Of a stretch of 64,000 bases of DNA, positions 1 to 9,851 are shown in pieces. The stretch is from Mycobacterium attenuatum (GTDB lineage: Bacteria > Actinomycetota > Actinomycetes > Mycobacteriales > Mycobacteriaceae). A model generated the notes under the pieces. That model had not been told where the DNA came from. It saw nothing but the letters and a program-made list of their open reading frames with translations, and searched no databases. Each line of letters begins with the position of its first letter. The stretch's first letter is position 1. The position numbers were made by a program, and so were the translations under genes. Where the stretch lies: the NCBI RefSeq assembly GCF_900566085.1, contig NZ_UPHT01000148.1, forward strand, positions 1 through 64,000, given 5' to 3'.

Positions 1-668
1 CCCACATTCCCATCACCCACACTCCCCAACCCAACATTGCCCACCCCCACATTCGCCAACCCCGCATTAAAAATGCTCACCCGACCCGGCGGGCTCAAGA
101 CGGCGGCCTGCGCGGCCGCGACCAATGCCTCACCGGCGGCGACGGGGTTCTGCGCGAACTGGATGAACGGCGTCAACGCCGACGCGGCCGCCGAAGCACC
201 GGCGTGATACCCGAACATCGCCGCCACATCCTGGGCCCACATCTGCTCATAGACGGCCTCGACGGCGGCGATCGCGGGCGCGTTGAAGCCGAGCAGGTCG
301 GAGGCAACCAGCGAAACCAGCTGAGAACGGTTGGCCCAAACCGCTGCCGGATGCACCGTGGCGGCGCGGGTTGCCTCGAACGCGGCCGCGGCGATCCGAG
401 CCTGACCACCCGCCTGCGCCGCTTGCGCTCCCGCCGAGGACAACCATCCGAGATAGCTTCCGGCGACACTTGCCATCGCCGTCGCCGCCGGGCCCTGCCA
501 GGAAGAACCCACCAGCTCCGAGGTCACTGACGAGAATGCGGTGGCCGCCGATCCCAGTTCACCGGCCAGCTGATCCCAGGCCGCCGCCGCGGCCAGCATC
601 GGAGCCGCTCCGGCACCACCGAATATGCGGGCCGAATTGATCTCCGGTGGCGAGACCGAAAAATTCAT
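1..668 (-). CDS. PPE family protein (PPE-MPTR type), 5' part only
   Basis: PPE proteins are surface or secreted proteins exported by type VII (ESX) systems, usually with a PE partner. Reading leftwards from the ATG at 666-668 the protein starts MNFSVSPPEINSARIF, with the PPE motif at residues 7-9, and continues as an alanine-rich helical PPE domain (SSWQGPAATAM, the WxG turn) with no stop. From about residue 200 it changes to pentapeptide-like repeats rich in NVG/GVGN (LANVGVGNVGLG), the start of an MPTR region. The C-terminus lies outside the window. It is on the same strand as ctpE, 270 bp downstream of it, so probably has its own promoter. No PE gene is adjacent in the visible part. Confidence 0.9.
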   Translation of the reverse strand, partial: MNFSVSPPEINSARIFGGAGAAPMLAAAAAWDQLAGELGSAATAFSSVTSELVGSSWQGPAATAMASVAGSYLGWLSSAGAQAAQAGGQARIAAAAFEATRAATVHPAAVWANRSQLVSLVASDLLGFNAPAIAAVEAVYEQMWAQDVAAMFGYHAGASAAASALTPFIQFAQNPVAAGEALVAAAQAAVLSPPGRVSIFNAGLANVGVGNVGLGSVGDGNV

Positions 669-938
669 CGCGGCAACCTTCCACGAGTGGCCCGAGCACC
701 TGGGCCACCTATCGATCACTGCCTGCGACAATCCGGCGGTCACCGGGATTCAGCCGGTTGCCGTCAAGCGGATTTCCCGGTCAGCATACGGTGACCGGGG
801 TCGTAATTTCGCATTTTCACCAAAAATGGACAGCGACAAATACGTATTCTTAGATAGCCCGATAATGTAAAGTTTCTGTACAGCCTCGAATAGCGCATAC
901 CCTCGTCATGCGTCCAGGCCGAATTAACGTCTCTGTCA

Positions 939-3326
939 TTAGGTTTCTGGTCGGCACCATACCTGCGGTTTGACACCCAGCGCCCTGGCCCGAATCCACC
1001 ACGTTGCCTCGATGGCCGCGGCGCCGATCACACCGATGCCCAGGGCCGTCGACGTCACAACGAGGTTCGACGGGTCCAGGAAGAACTTCTGCTGCGCCAG
1101 CGGCAGGCTGAAGATCACCACATAGGCAGCACCGGATGCCATGACCAGTCCCACCCGCCACCATTGGTAGGGGCGGGCTACCACCGCAAGCACCCAGAGC
1201 GCGGTGACCAGCAGCGTGATCAGGGCCGCGGTCGAGGCTTGCGTTCGGTCATGCCATGTCGAGTGGCGGCCGGGATAGGCGGCAAGGTAGGAGACGAACG
1301 TCGCCGTGCCCACAACAAGCCCGGAGGGCAGTGCGGACGTCAACACACGCCGAACGAAGCCGGGATACGCGCGCTCGGTGTTGGGTGCCAGCGACAGAAT
1401 GAATGACGGAATGCCGATGGTGAACCACGCCGCGATGGTCACATGGATCGGCTGAAACGGGTACAGCAGCGGGTCGGCCCCGAGCGGTTTGGCAAGCAAG
1501 CACTCGATCCCCACCAGCAACGCCAACAGCGCCGAATACACCGTCTTTGCCAGGAACAGATTGGCCACCCGCTCGATATTGCCGATCACCCGGCGGCCTT
1601 CGCCCAGGACATAGGGCAGGGTGGCAAATCTGTTGTCCAGCAACACGATCTGCGCTACTGCACGAGAGGCGGGGCTACCGGCTCCCATCGCCACGCCGAT
1701 ATCGGCGTCCTTGAGAGCCAGCACATCGTTGACGCCGTCACCGGTCATCGCCACGGTATGCCCGTGCGACTGCAGGGCATGCACAATCGCGCGCTTCTGG
1801 TCGGGGCGCACCCTGCCGAACGCCGTGAAGGATTCCAGGGCGTCGGCCAATTCAGCCGGCTCCCTGGGTAGTTGGCGCGCATCCAGCACCTCGCCGCGCA
1901 GCCCGAGCTTGGCGGCGACCGCCCCGACCGACACGGCGTTGTCGCCGGAGATTACCTTGATAGAAATACCTTGGTCAGCAAAGTATTCGAGTGTTTGGTA
2001 GGCATCGGGACGGACCTTCTGCTCGAGCACCACCAGCGCGACCGGGGTGACCAGGCCGGGTGCGTCGGGGTGATCCACGGCGACGTCGCAAGCACCTAGC
2101 AGTAGCACCCGCAATCCCTGCCCCCCGAGGTGCTCTGCCCGCTCGGCGGCCGCCGACGCCGGCTCGAGTAGCACATCGGGCGCACCGATCACCCAGTTGC
2201 CGTGGTCGCGGTAGGAGGCACCGCTCCATTTGGTCGCGGACTTGAAAGATGCCGTGGCTGTGGAGATCCAGCCGGGCGGAGGGTCGCCGGCCTCGGCAAT
2301 CGCCTGCATGCTGGCGTTGGGTCGGGCATCGGCAGCAGCCAAGGAAGCCAGCACGTCGGACACCCGGTCGTCAGCGGCGCCCAGCCGAATGACCTCGGCT
2401 ACCCGCATGCCGCTTTCGGTCAAGGTGCCCGTCTTGTCGGCACACACCACGTCCACTCGGGCCAGTCCTTCGATGGCGGGCAATTCCTGTATCAGGCAAC
2501 GTCGTTGGCCTAGCCGGATGACACCGACCGCGAACGCGATCGACGTCATCAGTACCAGACCTTCGGGCACCATCGGTACCAGCGCCCCCACCGTCCGCAA
2601 CACCGAGTCCCGCCACCCCGCCTTCGTGGTGAACAGCTGCGTGTAGACGGTCAGCAGTCCGGCCGGGACCAACAGGTAGGTGATGAACTGCAGAATCCTG
2701 TTGATGCCGTTGCGCAGTTCGGATTTCACCAAAGTGAACTTGCTGGCCTCGGCGGCCAGCTTGGCCGCGTAGGCTTGGCGGCCCACCTTGGTGGCGCGGT
2801 AAGCTCCGGCGCCGGAGACGACGAAGCTGCCCGACATCACCGCGTCGCCGACGTCTTTGGCGATCGGGTCGGCCTCGCCGGTCAGCAGTGATTCGTCGAC
2901 CTCGAGGTTCGAGTCTTCGACAACAACGCCGTCGACGACGATCTGGTCTCCCGGACCGAGTTCGATGATGTCGTCCAGCACAACTTCGTTCGGCAACCGG
3001 GTCTGAGTGCCAGATCGCCTGCGCACCAACGGTTTCGCTTGGCCCACGATTGCCAGGTTGTCCAGCGTCTGCTTTGCCCGGAGCTCCTGAATCATACCGA
3101 TGATGCTGTTGGCGACGATCAGCAGACCGAATAGCCCGTTGATCACCGAGCCCGTCGCCAACACGATCAGAAGCAGCACGCCCAGAATTGCGTTGATCCG
3201 GGTGAACACATTGGCTCGGATGATCTGCGCGACGCTGCGGGTGGTCCGTTCCGGGACGTCGTTGCCCTTGCCCTCGGCCAGCCGTTGTGCCACTTCGGCA
3301 TCGGTCAGGCCGGGCGCGGCACTCAT
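939..3326 (-). CDS. ctpE: Cation-transporting P-type ATPase CtpE
   Basis: P-type ATPase of the plasma membrane; the M. tuberculosis ortholog (Rv0908) is linked to calcium uptake. The phosphorylation motif DKTGT is at residues 297-301, the actuator TGE at 149-151, the membrane PEGL at 254-257, and the hinge TGDGVND follows in the P-domain. Hydrophobic pairs lie near residues 40-75 and 210-265, with a membrane block at the C-terminus. I chose the ATG at 3326 (MSAAPGL): it gives 795 residues, as expected for CtpE, and overlaps the stop of the upstream gene by 4 bp (ATGA). A longer in-frame extension to 3470 would lie inside the upstream gene and is unlikely. Translation is probably coupled to the lipoprotein gene. 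Confidence 0.95.
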   Translation of the reverse strand: MSAAPGLTDAEVAQRLAEGKGNDVPERTTRSVAQIIRANVFTRINAILGVLLLIVLATGSVINGLFGLLIVANSIIGMIQELRAKQTLDNLAIVGQAKPLVRRRSGTQTRLPNEVVLDDIIELGPGDQIVVDGVVVEDSNLEVDESLLTGEADPIAKDVGDAVMSGSFVVSGAGAYRATKVGRQAYAAKLAAEASKFTLVKSELRNGINRILQFITYLLVPAGLLTVYTQLFTTKAGWRDSVLRTVGALVPMVPEGLVLMTSIAFAVGVIRLGQRRCLIQELPAIEGLARVDVVCADKTGTLTESGMRVAEVIRLGAADDRVSDVLASLAAADARPNASMQAIAEAGDPPPGWISTATASFKSATKWSGASYRDHGNWVIGAPDVLLEPASAAAERAEHLGGQGLRVLLLGACDVAVDHPDAPGLVTPVALVVLEQKVRPDAYQTLEYFADQGISIKVISGDNAVSVGAVAAKLGLRGEVLDARQLPREPAELADALESFTAFGRVRPDQKRAIVHALQSHGHTVAMTGDGVNDVLALKDADIGVAMGAGSPASRAVAQIVLLDNRFATLPYVLGEGRRVIGNIERVANLFLAKTVYSALLALLVGIECLLAKPLGADPLLYPFQPIHVTIAAWFTIGIPSFILSLAPNTERAYPGFVRRVLTSALPSGLVVGTATFVSYLAAYPGRHSTWHDRTQASTAALITLLVTALWVLAVVARPYQWWRVGLVMASGAAYVVIFSLPLAQQKFFLDPSNLVVTSTALGIGVIGAAAIEATWWIRARALGVKPQVWCRPET

Positions 3327-4915
3327 CGGGCAAAGGTTCCCAGCTGGTTGGCGTCGTAATATTCGAGGTTCAGCGTGGCGACTGGGGAGCCGGCGAACAC
3401 CGCCTTGGAAATCGATCCGGGTAAGGCGTTTTCGGTCGACAGGGGGAACGTGAAAGTGTCTCCGTCCCAATGGGTCAAAGCCAAAATCTGGTTCTTCGGT
3501 CCCAGCGACAGCTGCAGCTGGCCGTCATGCTCGGTCACGGTGGCCGGGCCCCAGTACTCGTTGGCATAGACCCCGACGTAGTCGCTGAGCGGCCGCGCGG
3601 GCGCGGGGCTGACCGGCGGTTGTTTGCCGACCAGCGAGCCTTCCGGATTATTCATCGGGGCAAGTTGCTGCTTGTACAGCGTCGCCCAATCCTGGCGCAC
3701 CTGCCCGTACTGCACCAGGTCCATGAATTCGGCCGTCAGCGTTTCCGGCACCCCGTACGGTGCGGCATTGGTCAGGGCAATGATACCGAGGTCTTCAGAG
3801 GGCAGGACCGTGAAATTCGTGGCGGCCCCCAACCCGAAGCCGCCGGAGTGGCCGTACTGGGTGCGACCCGACGAGTTCACCGACACGTTGAACCCGTAGC
3901 CATAGGTGCCCGCTCGCGCCTTGGGCAACCGCGCGGGTGTCGAGATCACTTGTGGTGTGACGGCCGGCAGGAGCGCCTCCGCAGTGGCGATCTGCTGACC
4001 GTTGTAGGTGCCGCTGGCCAGCACCATGGTCAGCCAGCGCGTCATGTCGTTGAGCGAGGAGCTCACCCCGCCGGCGGGCGTTTGGGGATCGGGATCCCGT
4101 TGGTAGCGCGCCTCCCATTTGTCTCCGACCTTGATGTGGGTGACCGCGTGGTTGGGCCTGGCCAGAAAGTCGGCGAACCGCGAGCTGGTGGACCTCATTC
4201 CCAGCGGACGGTAGAGCACCTCGTCGGACAGGTCCGCCCATGACTTGCCGGCGGCGGCCGCGACCGCTTCGGCCGCCGCGGTCACCCCGAAGTTGGTGTA
4301 GGCGTAACTGATCCGAAATGGTGCCAATGGCAAGTACTTGAGCCGCTGCAGTACCTGCTGCCCGTCGTAACCCAGGTCCTCCAGTGGGTCACCGGCATGG
4401 TCGGGCAACCCGGAACGATGCGAGTACAGGTCCGCGATCGTCACATGGCTGGTGACGTAGGGATCGCCGAGTTCGAACCACGGCAGCTTGGAGACCACGG
4501 GCGTATCCCAGGTGACCACGTGGACGCCGACTTCGTGCGCCACCACCGTGGCACCGACCGACTTGGACACCGATGCCAGCTGGAACACGGTGTCGGCATC
4601 CACCTGGTTGTCCTGGCCATCGGTCTTGCTAGCATCCCTGATACCGAAACCCTTGGCGTACAACGTTTTTCCACCGTGGACAACGGCAACGGCCATGCCG
4701 GGGATGCCGCTGTTCTTCATCAGTTCGGCGACCAGAACGTCGAGCTTTGCCACCGCCTCGTCGATACGCCCGGCCGGAATGTCCACGCCGGAAACCTCAT
4801 TGGGCGGAGCCTTCGACAGCGCGGACGCCGGGCCGGATGCCCGCTGCGCGGACCCGCAGGCCACCAACGCCAGCAACATCACCAGTAATGCGGCCGTTGC
4901 CGCACGTCTTGTCAT
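3323..4915 (-). CDS. Serine beta-lactamase/penicillin-binding-fold lipoprotein (Rv0907-like)
   Basis: Predicted exported lipoprotein of the class C beta-lactamase/DD-peptidase superfamily (530 residues). The N-terminus has a hydrophobic segment ending in a lipobox (LVAC) with the lipidated cysteine at residue 20. The catalytic SxxK is S115-V-S-K118, the Y-x-N element is YTN at 206-208, and HSG at 356-358 occupies the place of the KTG triad. A C-terminal beta-rich domain follows. The substrate is unknown; many members are esterases or peptidases rather than true beta-lactamases. The gene overlaps ctpE by 4 bp, so the two are cotranscribed. Upstream, between this gene and the Rv0906-like gene that would normally be adjacent, lies a 4.9-kb accessory insertion. 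Confidence 0.88.
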   Translation of the reverse strand: MTRRAATAALLVMLLALVACGSAQRASGPASALSKAPPNEVSGVDIPAGRIDEAVAKLDVLVAELMKNSGIPGMAVAVVHGGKTLYAKGFGIRDASKTDGQDNQVDADTVFQLASVSKSVGATVVAHEVGVHVVTWDTPVVSKLPWFELGDPYVTSHVTIADLYSHRSGLPDHAGDPLEDLGYDGQQVLQRLKYLPLAPFRISYAYTNFGVTAAAEAVAAAAGKSWADLSDEVLYRPLGMRSTSSRFADFLARPNHAVTHIKVGDKWEARYQRDPDPQTPAGGVSSSLNDMTRWLTMVLASGTYNGQQIATAEALLPAVTPQVISTPARLPKARAGTYGYGFNVSVNSSGRTQYGHSGGFGLGAATNFTVLPSEDLGIIALTNAAPYGVPETLTAEFMDLVQYGQVRQDWATLYKQQLAPMNNPEGSLVGKQPPVSPAPARPLSDYVGVYANEYWGPATVTEHDGQLQLSLGPKNQILALTHWDGDTFTFPLSTENALPGSISKAVFAGSPVATLNLEYYDANQLGTFAR

Positions 4916-5156
4916 CTTTAGTCAAGGGCACAGGTCGCCGAACCCCTCCCTTTACCCCTTTCACCTACGTGCGTGCGGGTTTCCGAACACGGCTTGCCGC
5001 GAGCAGCCAATATGTTGACAACGGTTTCGCGCATTAGCACCTGGAATGTTAGCGCGCGCGGGGTGCTGATCGCTCCGGTTGCTCGGGCCTTGACCCCGCG
5101 TGTTGGACACGCTTAATCCCGGTGTCAGACCGGCGGAAGCGAGATGATCCAACCCG

Positions 5157-5480
5157 ATGGCAAAGAAGAATTACAGTAAAGAGTTCCGCCGCAACGCCGT
5201 TGAGCTGTACCGCGTCACCAAGGGTGCGACCGTAGCGGGATCGCCACCGCTCTCGGCATCGCGCACGGCTCGTTGTCCGCGTGGCTCAACGCCGCGGGCG
5301 TCCCCATCCGTCGACCCGGCACACCGGTGCCACCGCCGGGACCAGGTGAAGCGCCGGAGCAGCAAGCAGCCCGACTGCGGGCCGGAGGTGCACCAGCTGC
5401 GTGCGGAGAAAACCAAGCTCGAAACCGAGCGTGACATCCTGCGACCGGCGGCCAAATATTTCACCGCGGAGACAAACTGA
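5157..5480 (+). pseudogene. IS3-family transposase OrfA, two compensating frameshifts
   Basis: The N-terminus MAKKNYSKEFRRNAVELYR is the start of the HTH_Tnp_1 domain of OrfA. From about position 5237 the homologous reading moves to another frame (GIATALGIAHGSLSAWLN, then a proline-rich linker and EQQAARLRA). Near 5385 it returns to the first frame as EVHQLRAEKTKLETERDIL, the leucine-zipper end. The open frame is therefore kept, but about 50 central residues, including the recognition helix, are nonsense. The product cannot be a normal OrfA. Confidence 0.75.
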
Positions 5481-5485
5481 AGGGA

Positions 5486-6072
5486 TTGCGGCTATGCCGC
5501 AAGCATCGCACCACGATTCCCGAGCCCGCTGACACCGCGTCCACGGGCCTGCTCGATCGAGATTTCACCGCCACCGAGGCCAACACCAAGTATGTCGGCG
5601 ACGTCACGTACCTGCCACGCGGACAGGGCCAGTTGTTGTACGTGGCGACAGTGATCGATTGCCGTTCCCGGCGCCTGGTGGGGTGGTCGATCGCCGAGCA
5701 TCTGCGCACCGCGCTTGTCGAGGACGCACTCAAAGCTGCTGCGCTTGTGCGGGGCAGCCGCAATGGCGCCGTGTTTCACGCGGATCACCGAAGTCAGTAC
5801 ACCTCAAAGGATTTCGCAGGACTATGCGAACAGTTGGGTGTCACCCGATGGATAGGCGCGATCGGGAGCAGCGCCGGTCGTTCAACGCCACTCTCAAACG
5901 CGAGACACTACCGGGCGCGACGCGCTGGGGATCGCCCCGAGCGGCCCGCCTGGTGGTGTTCCGATGGATCACCCGATACAACACCAAACAGAGGCACTCG
6001 CACGGCAACTATCTCAGCCCTACCAGCTACGAAAACGCTCACACGACAGATGGCCTGGACCACGTCGCCTAA
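5486..6072 (+). pseudogene. IS3-family transposase OrfB fragment (DDE integrase), truncated and frameshifted
   Basis: Only the integrase core remains. YVGDVTYLP holds the first catalytic Asp and VFHADHRSQYTS the second. The usual N-terminal third of OrfB is missing. Near 5875 a deletion shifts the frame; homology resumes in another frame as RSFNATLKRE and continues to NYLSPTSYENA. The deletion removes the segment that should carry the catalytic Glu (normally AESFNATLKRE), so the enzyme would be inactive even if translated. Confidence 0.75.
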
Positions 6073-6204
6073 CCACAAATCCCGTGTCCACTACATGGGG
6101 ACAACGCCCTGTTCCTCAGCCATGCCAACTATCTCGGCTGGCCATCGGACCGAACCGCCGGTTCCCTTCTGCAGGCGCATGAGCGATGGAGTTCTAACCT
6201 GTGA

Positions 6205-7023
6205 CTACACCATGAGCAGACGAAAGAGCCCGATCAGGCCGACCACAATGATCATCGCGCGCAATGCTTTCGGCGACAGCCGACGGCCATAACGGGCTCC
6301 GAGCGATCCTCCGAGCAGCGAACCTACCGCGATCGCCCCGGCAACCGGCCAGCTGATGCGATCGCAGGCAACAAGCGTATATCCGAACGCTGCAACAAGA
6401 TTCACCACGAGACCCAGGACGTTCTTCGCCGCGTTCATACGCTGGACCGACTCCGGCAACACCGCGCCCATCAGGCCAACAAGCAGGATTCCCTGTGCGG
6501 CGGTGAAGTAGCCGCCGTATAGGCCGACGCCAAATGTGCCGAGGACCAGCGCGGCCATCCGACCCGTAGTGATGCGTTCGACCGAATCCCCCGCCCGCTC
6601 GGCTCGACGGCGCGCCCACGACTGAATCCCTGGCCCGATCGCTACCAGTAACAGAGCCAGCACCAGTAGCGCGGGCACGACCTTGCCAAACACATTCTCT
6701 GGCATATGCAAAAGCAGCAAAGCGCCCAAAGCCGCTCCAGTGAGGGAGGCTGGGATCTGCCAGCGCAACCGGTGCCACTGTCCGTGTAACTCGGCGCGAT
6801 AACCCCAGCTGCCTGACATATGGCCGGCGACCAAACCGATCGTATTGGACATGGTGGACGTGACCGGCGGATAGCCGATAGCCACAAGCGTCGGGAAGGT
6901 GATCAAGGTGCCTGATCCGACCAATGCGTTGATTGCGCCGGCTCCGAAGCCAGCCAACCCGATCATGAGGATCTGCACGCCGGCCGCCGCAGGTATTTCC
7001 GGCGCTGCAATCACAAACGACAT
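6205..7023 (-). CDS. TauE/SafE-family membrane permease
   Basis: A 272-residue polytopic inner-membrane protein of the TauE/SafE (sulfite exporter/anion permease) family. About eight hydrophobic helices are visible, with family-type glycine-rich motifs GFGAGAINALVGSGTLITFP in the first repeat and GTFGVGLYGGYFTAAQG in the second. The transported substrate cannot be told; sulfur oxyanions or organosulfonates are typical. The ATG at 7023 is preceded by GAGAGG. The first nine residues, MSFVIAAPE, are the N-terminal signature of PE proteins, and their DNA matches the PE consensus, which is unexpected for a permease. The gene is downstream of, and on the same strand as, a PE_PGRS gene. Confidence 0.85.
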   Translation of the reverse strand: MSFVIAAPEIPAAAGVQILMIGLAGFGAGAINALVGSGTLITFPTLVAIGYPPVTSTMSNTIGLVAGHMSGSWGYRAELHGQWHRLRWQIPASLTGAALGALLLLHMPENVFGKVVPALLVLALLLVAIGPGIQSWARRRAERAGDSVERITTGRMAALVLGTFGVGLYGGYFTAAQGILLVGLMGAVLPESVQRMNAAKNVLGLVVNLVAAFGYTLVACDRISWPVAGAIAVGSLLGGSLGARYGRRLSPKALRAMIIVVGLIGLFRLLMV

Positions 7024-7217
7024 CTGGTACCTCTCACGCGAAGGGGCGGACGGCAGCTGATCTACTCAGGATGGGCGCCGCACCTGCGCGACATACCACC
7101 ACGGCCGTTCGCCTGTTGCGGTGCGCGCGGGTGACTTCGATGGGCGTTTGGCGACAGGCAGCTTGCCATCGGTAGCCAGGACGTATCGCGCTGCCGTTGC
7201 CGCCGCGATGCGTCCGC

Positions 7218-9014
7218 CTACGCGGGTCGACCCGCAGCGCCGTTAATGCCGTTGGCGCCGGTCGCGCCCTGTTGGCCGGGGTTGCCGTCAGCTCCATCAA
7301 TGCCGTCGATAGAAAGGAAATCCCCGAAACCGCTGCCACCCTTGCCGCCAATGCCAAAACCCCCGCCGGTTCCCGGAGTCCCGGCGTTTGCGCCCTGACC
7401 GCCGGCGCCGGAGCCTCCCGCATGGCCGAACAGTCCGCCGGCACCCGCGTCGCCGCCCATGCCGCCGTTGCCGCCATCGCCGGCAGCGCCGCCACGACCG
7501 CCATCGCCGCCTTGACCGCCAGAACCGCCCCTACCGACGGTGCCTTCGCCACTGCTAGAGCCATTTCCGCCGGTGCCGCCGGCGCCGCCCTGACCGCCCA
7601 TAGCGCCGTTACCGCCGAACCCGCCTGACCCACCGAGACCACCGTCGCCGCCAATCCCAAAGAGCAGCCCGCCACGGCCACCCGCCCCCCCGGCGCCGCC
7701 GTGGCCACCGTTAACACCAGCGATGCCGGCGCCGCCGGTGCCTCCACGGCCACCTTCGCCGCCGATAGCGCCCGAATAATCAGAAGGAACGCCAGCCTTG
7801 CCGGCTCCGCCGTTGCCACCGGTGCCCCCGCTTCCGCCTCCGATGCCGCCGTCGCCGCCGGCGCCGCCTGCCCCTCCGATGCCAGGCCCGGCGGCGGTGG
7901 TGCCGGTTCCGCCGCCAGCTCCGCCAGTGCCAGATCCGCCGTTACCGCCGTTACCGCCGCGGGCGCCGCCTCCACCGACGCCACCGTTTCCACCTGCACC
8001 GCCTTCTCCCCGTCCGCCACCCATTCCGGCGTTAGCGCCGCCCTCACCATCACCGCCTGTGCCACCGACGCCGCCGTCGGTGCCGGCGGTTGCGCCGAAA
8101 CCGCCGCCGCCTTGACCGCCGCTTCCGCCTTTAGCGTCACCACCCGGGCCGCCGCTGCCGTTTCCGCCCGCGCCCCCGGTGCCACCAGCCTGCGTGTCGT
8201 TGGTGCTATTGGTGCCGGGGATGCCATCTTGGCCATTCGGTGTGCCGTTGTTTCCTGGAGTGCCGTCAGTCGCGCGATCGGACGCGGCAAGTGGAGTGGG
8301 ATTTTGGCCGTTGGCGCCGTTGGCGCCGGCTCCACCGGCACCTCCGGTGCCGCCGTTGCCGAAGAGCCATCCACCGACCCCGCCATTGCCACCGCTACCG
8401 CCGTTGGCGCCAGCTGAAGTGGCGACTCCACCGGCTCCACCATTGCCGCCGTTGCCGAAGAGCCAACCGCCCGCCCCGCCGTTGCCGCCGGCGCCGCCGA
8501 CTCCGCCGGCGCCGCCAGAACCACCGTTACCGATCAAACCGGCGGCGCCACCGTGGCCGCCTGCCATTCCAGGTAGCCCGGCTCCACCATTGCCGCCGTT
8601 GCCGTAGAGCAACCCGCCAGGTGCCCCTGGCTGTCCAGGTAATCCGTCGGCGCCATTACCGATCAGTGGGCGCGCCAATAGAGTCTGTGTAGGAGCATTC
8701 AGCAGATTGAGCAAGCCGCTCAGCGGTGTAGCGTTTCCGGCATCTGCGCCTGCATATGCCACGGCGCTCGCAGTCAATGTCCGCACAAATTCATCATGAA
8801 ACGCTGAAATTCGGGTGCTTAATTCTTGATATTCCCTGGCGTGCATGGAAAACAACGCTGCCACGGCCGCTGATACCTCATCGCCAGCGGCGGCCACCAG
8901 TCCTATGGTGGGAGCGGCGGCCGCCGAGTTCGCAGCGCCGATCGCTGAGCCGACGCCCGTCAAATCCGCTGCCGCCGATAGCAAGAGCATCGGATTCGCC
9001 CTCATCATGGACAT
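7218..9014 (-). CDS. PE_PGRS family protein
   Basis: A 598-residue PE_PGRS protein, a cell-surface protein family restricted to mycobacteria and exported by ESX-5. Residues 1-95 are a PE domain (LSAAADLTGVGSAIGAANSAAAAPT, DEVSAAVAALFSMHAREYQ), followed by the GRPLI-like linker LARPLIGNGADG. The rest, about 460 residues, is a PGRS region of GGxGGxGG repeats ending in a collagen-like GADGNPGQQGATGANG tail. The first nine residues MSMMRANPM diverge from the usual MSFVIAAPE: Pro8 is kept but the PE glutamate is Met. The stop follows GAAGRPA. Several large open frames on both strands here are by-products of the GC-rich repeats. Confidence 0.92.
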   Translation of the reverse strand: MSMMRANPMLLLSAAADLTGVGSAIGAANSAAAAPTIGLVAAAGDEVSAAVAALFSMHAREYQELSTRISAFHDEFVRTLTASAVAYAGADAGNATPLSGLLNLLNAPTQTLLARPLIGNGADGLPGQPGAPGGLLYGNGGNGGAGLPGMAGGHGGAAGLIGNGGSGGAGGVGGAGGNGGAGGWLFGNGGNGGAGGVATSAGANGGSGGNGGVGGWLFGNGGTGGAGGAGANGANGQNPTPLAASDRATDGTPGNNGTPNGQDGIPGTNSTNDTQAGGTGGAGGNGSGGPGGDAKGGSGGQGGGGFGATAGTDGGVGGTGGDGEGGANAGMGGGRGEGGAGGNGGVGGGGARGGNGGNGGSGTGGAGGGTGTTAAGPGIGGAGGAGGDGGIGGGSGGTGGNGGAGKAGVPSDYSGAIGGEGGRGGTGGAGIAGVNGGHGGAGGAGGRGGLLFGIGGDGGLGGSGGFGGNGAMGGQGGAGGTGGNGSSSGEGTVGRGGSGGQGGDGGRGGAAGDGGNGGMGGDAGAGGLFGHAGGSGAGGQGANAGTPGTGGGFGIGGKGGSGFGDFLSIDGIDGADGNPGQQGATGANGINGAAGRPA

Positions 9015-9851
9015 AATTTTTCTTCAGAAGATCGCCGCCATCGGGTCGTCGCCAGGACCCCGGCACCCAACGCCCCCCTGTGTATCGAAGCCGGCCCGGT
9101 CGACTGCATCGTCGTTCCCCACCATGGCGACCGAGATTCCCGATGCCACCTTCGCCAGCCAAGCCCGCTCGACCGCCAGGCGATGCCGTGCCTGATGAGC
9201 ACGTACCCCTGCGGCGTCTGGGTGGGCTTATCGATCACGTCGACCTGGCATCGTGTTTGCGGCGGCGAGGTGCCGGCGACCTCAGCGCCGCATCCGACGC
9301 AGCGCTCGTTCTCCACGATGGCGGCCCAGTGCTGTGCATAATCTCAGTCGCGTGAAGACATCGGCACGGTGACATCGCGGCCAATTCCAGTGACCGTAAA
9401 GGCCAGTTGTTCGTCATACACCTGGTCTTCATCGATAGCACCTCGTGGGATACACAGTCAGATACGGAATGCAGGGTTGGATATCGCAGCGTTGCAAAAA
9501 TAACCCGCCAAAATTGTGCTGGTCATGCCTTGAGAAAGCATTGGACAACCATGAAATGCGCTGGTCGCCGGGGTACGGGGGCGCCCGCTTACGCCGCCTC
9601 GCCGAGGCTCATCCACAAATTCTGAGCATTGCTCTCGCTGAAGAGGTGCCCTCGAGAGCGGGCAGAGTCAGTGCGGGAAATCGGTTACAAACGTCTGAGC
9701 ACTGCTCATGATGGCGCAATCTAGCCAAGCAAGACGTAACTCGAGAGCGGTGTCGCATTGTGTGAGAAACGTGTCGATTGAAACGGTGTTCCTGCGTTTT
9801 TGGCGTCAACAGATGGGATTGCTCGACTGCCGCGACCTCGGACCTACACAT
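9015..9851 (-). other. Gene-free stretch between PE_PGRS and the Rv0906-like gene
   Basis: About 840 bp without a gene I can support. The only open frame with some character is on the minus strand near 9005-9316 (start MENERCVGCGAEV, with a CxxC pair), but it overlaps the PE_PGRS start and shows no family signature. Base composition falls to moderate GC around 9400-9800. It should contain the PE_PGRS promoter at its left end. Confidence 0.5.

Larger units (their letters stand above)
5104..6090 (+). mobile_element. Decayed IS3-family insertion sequence
   Basis: Remnant of an IS3-family element. It contains an orfA (helix-turn-helix and leucine-zipper transposase subunit) and part of an orfB (DDE integrase), both broken. 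Short terminal inverted repeats can still be seen: TGGACACG at 5104-5111 and CGTGTCCA at 6083-6090. About 1 kb remains of a typical 1.2-1.4 kb element, consistent with an internal deletion that removed the start of orfB. I see no clear target-site duplication. The element lies between the Rv0907-like lipoprotein and the TauE permease, at the edge of the accessory insertion. Confidence 0.75.

Noticed and set aside
7034..8524. A 496-codon minus-strand alanine-rich open frame
   Set aside because: It is an alternative frame of the PGRS repeats; the PE domain and GGxGG pattern are in the other frame.
9005..9316. A 103-codon minus-strand open frame with CVGCGAEV
   Set aside because: It overlaps the PE_PGRS start in a different frame and shows no other conserved features; support is too weak to call a gene.
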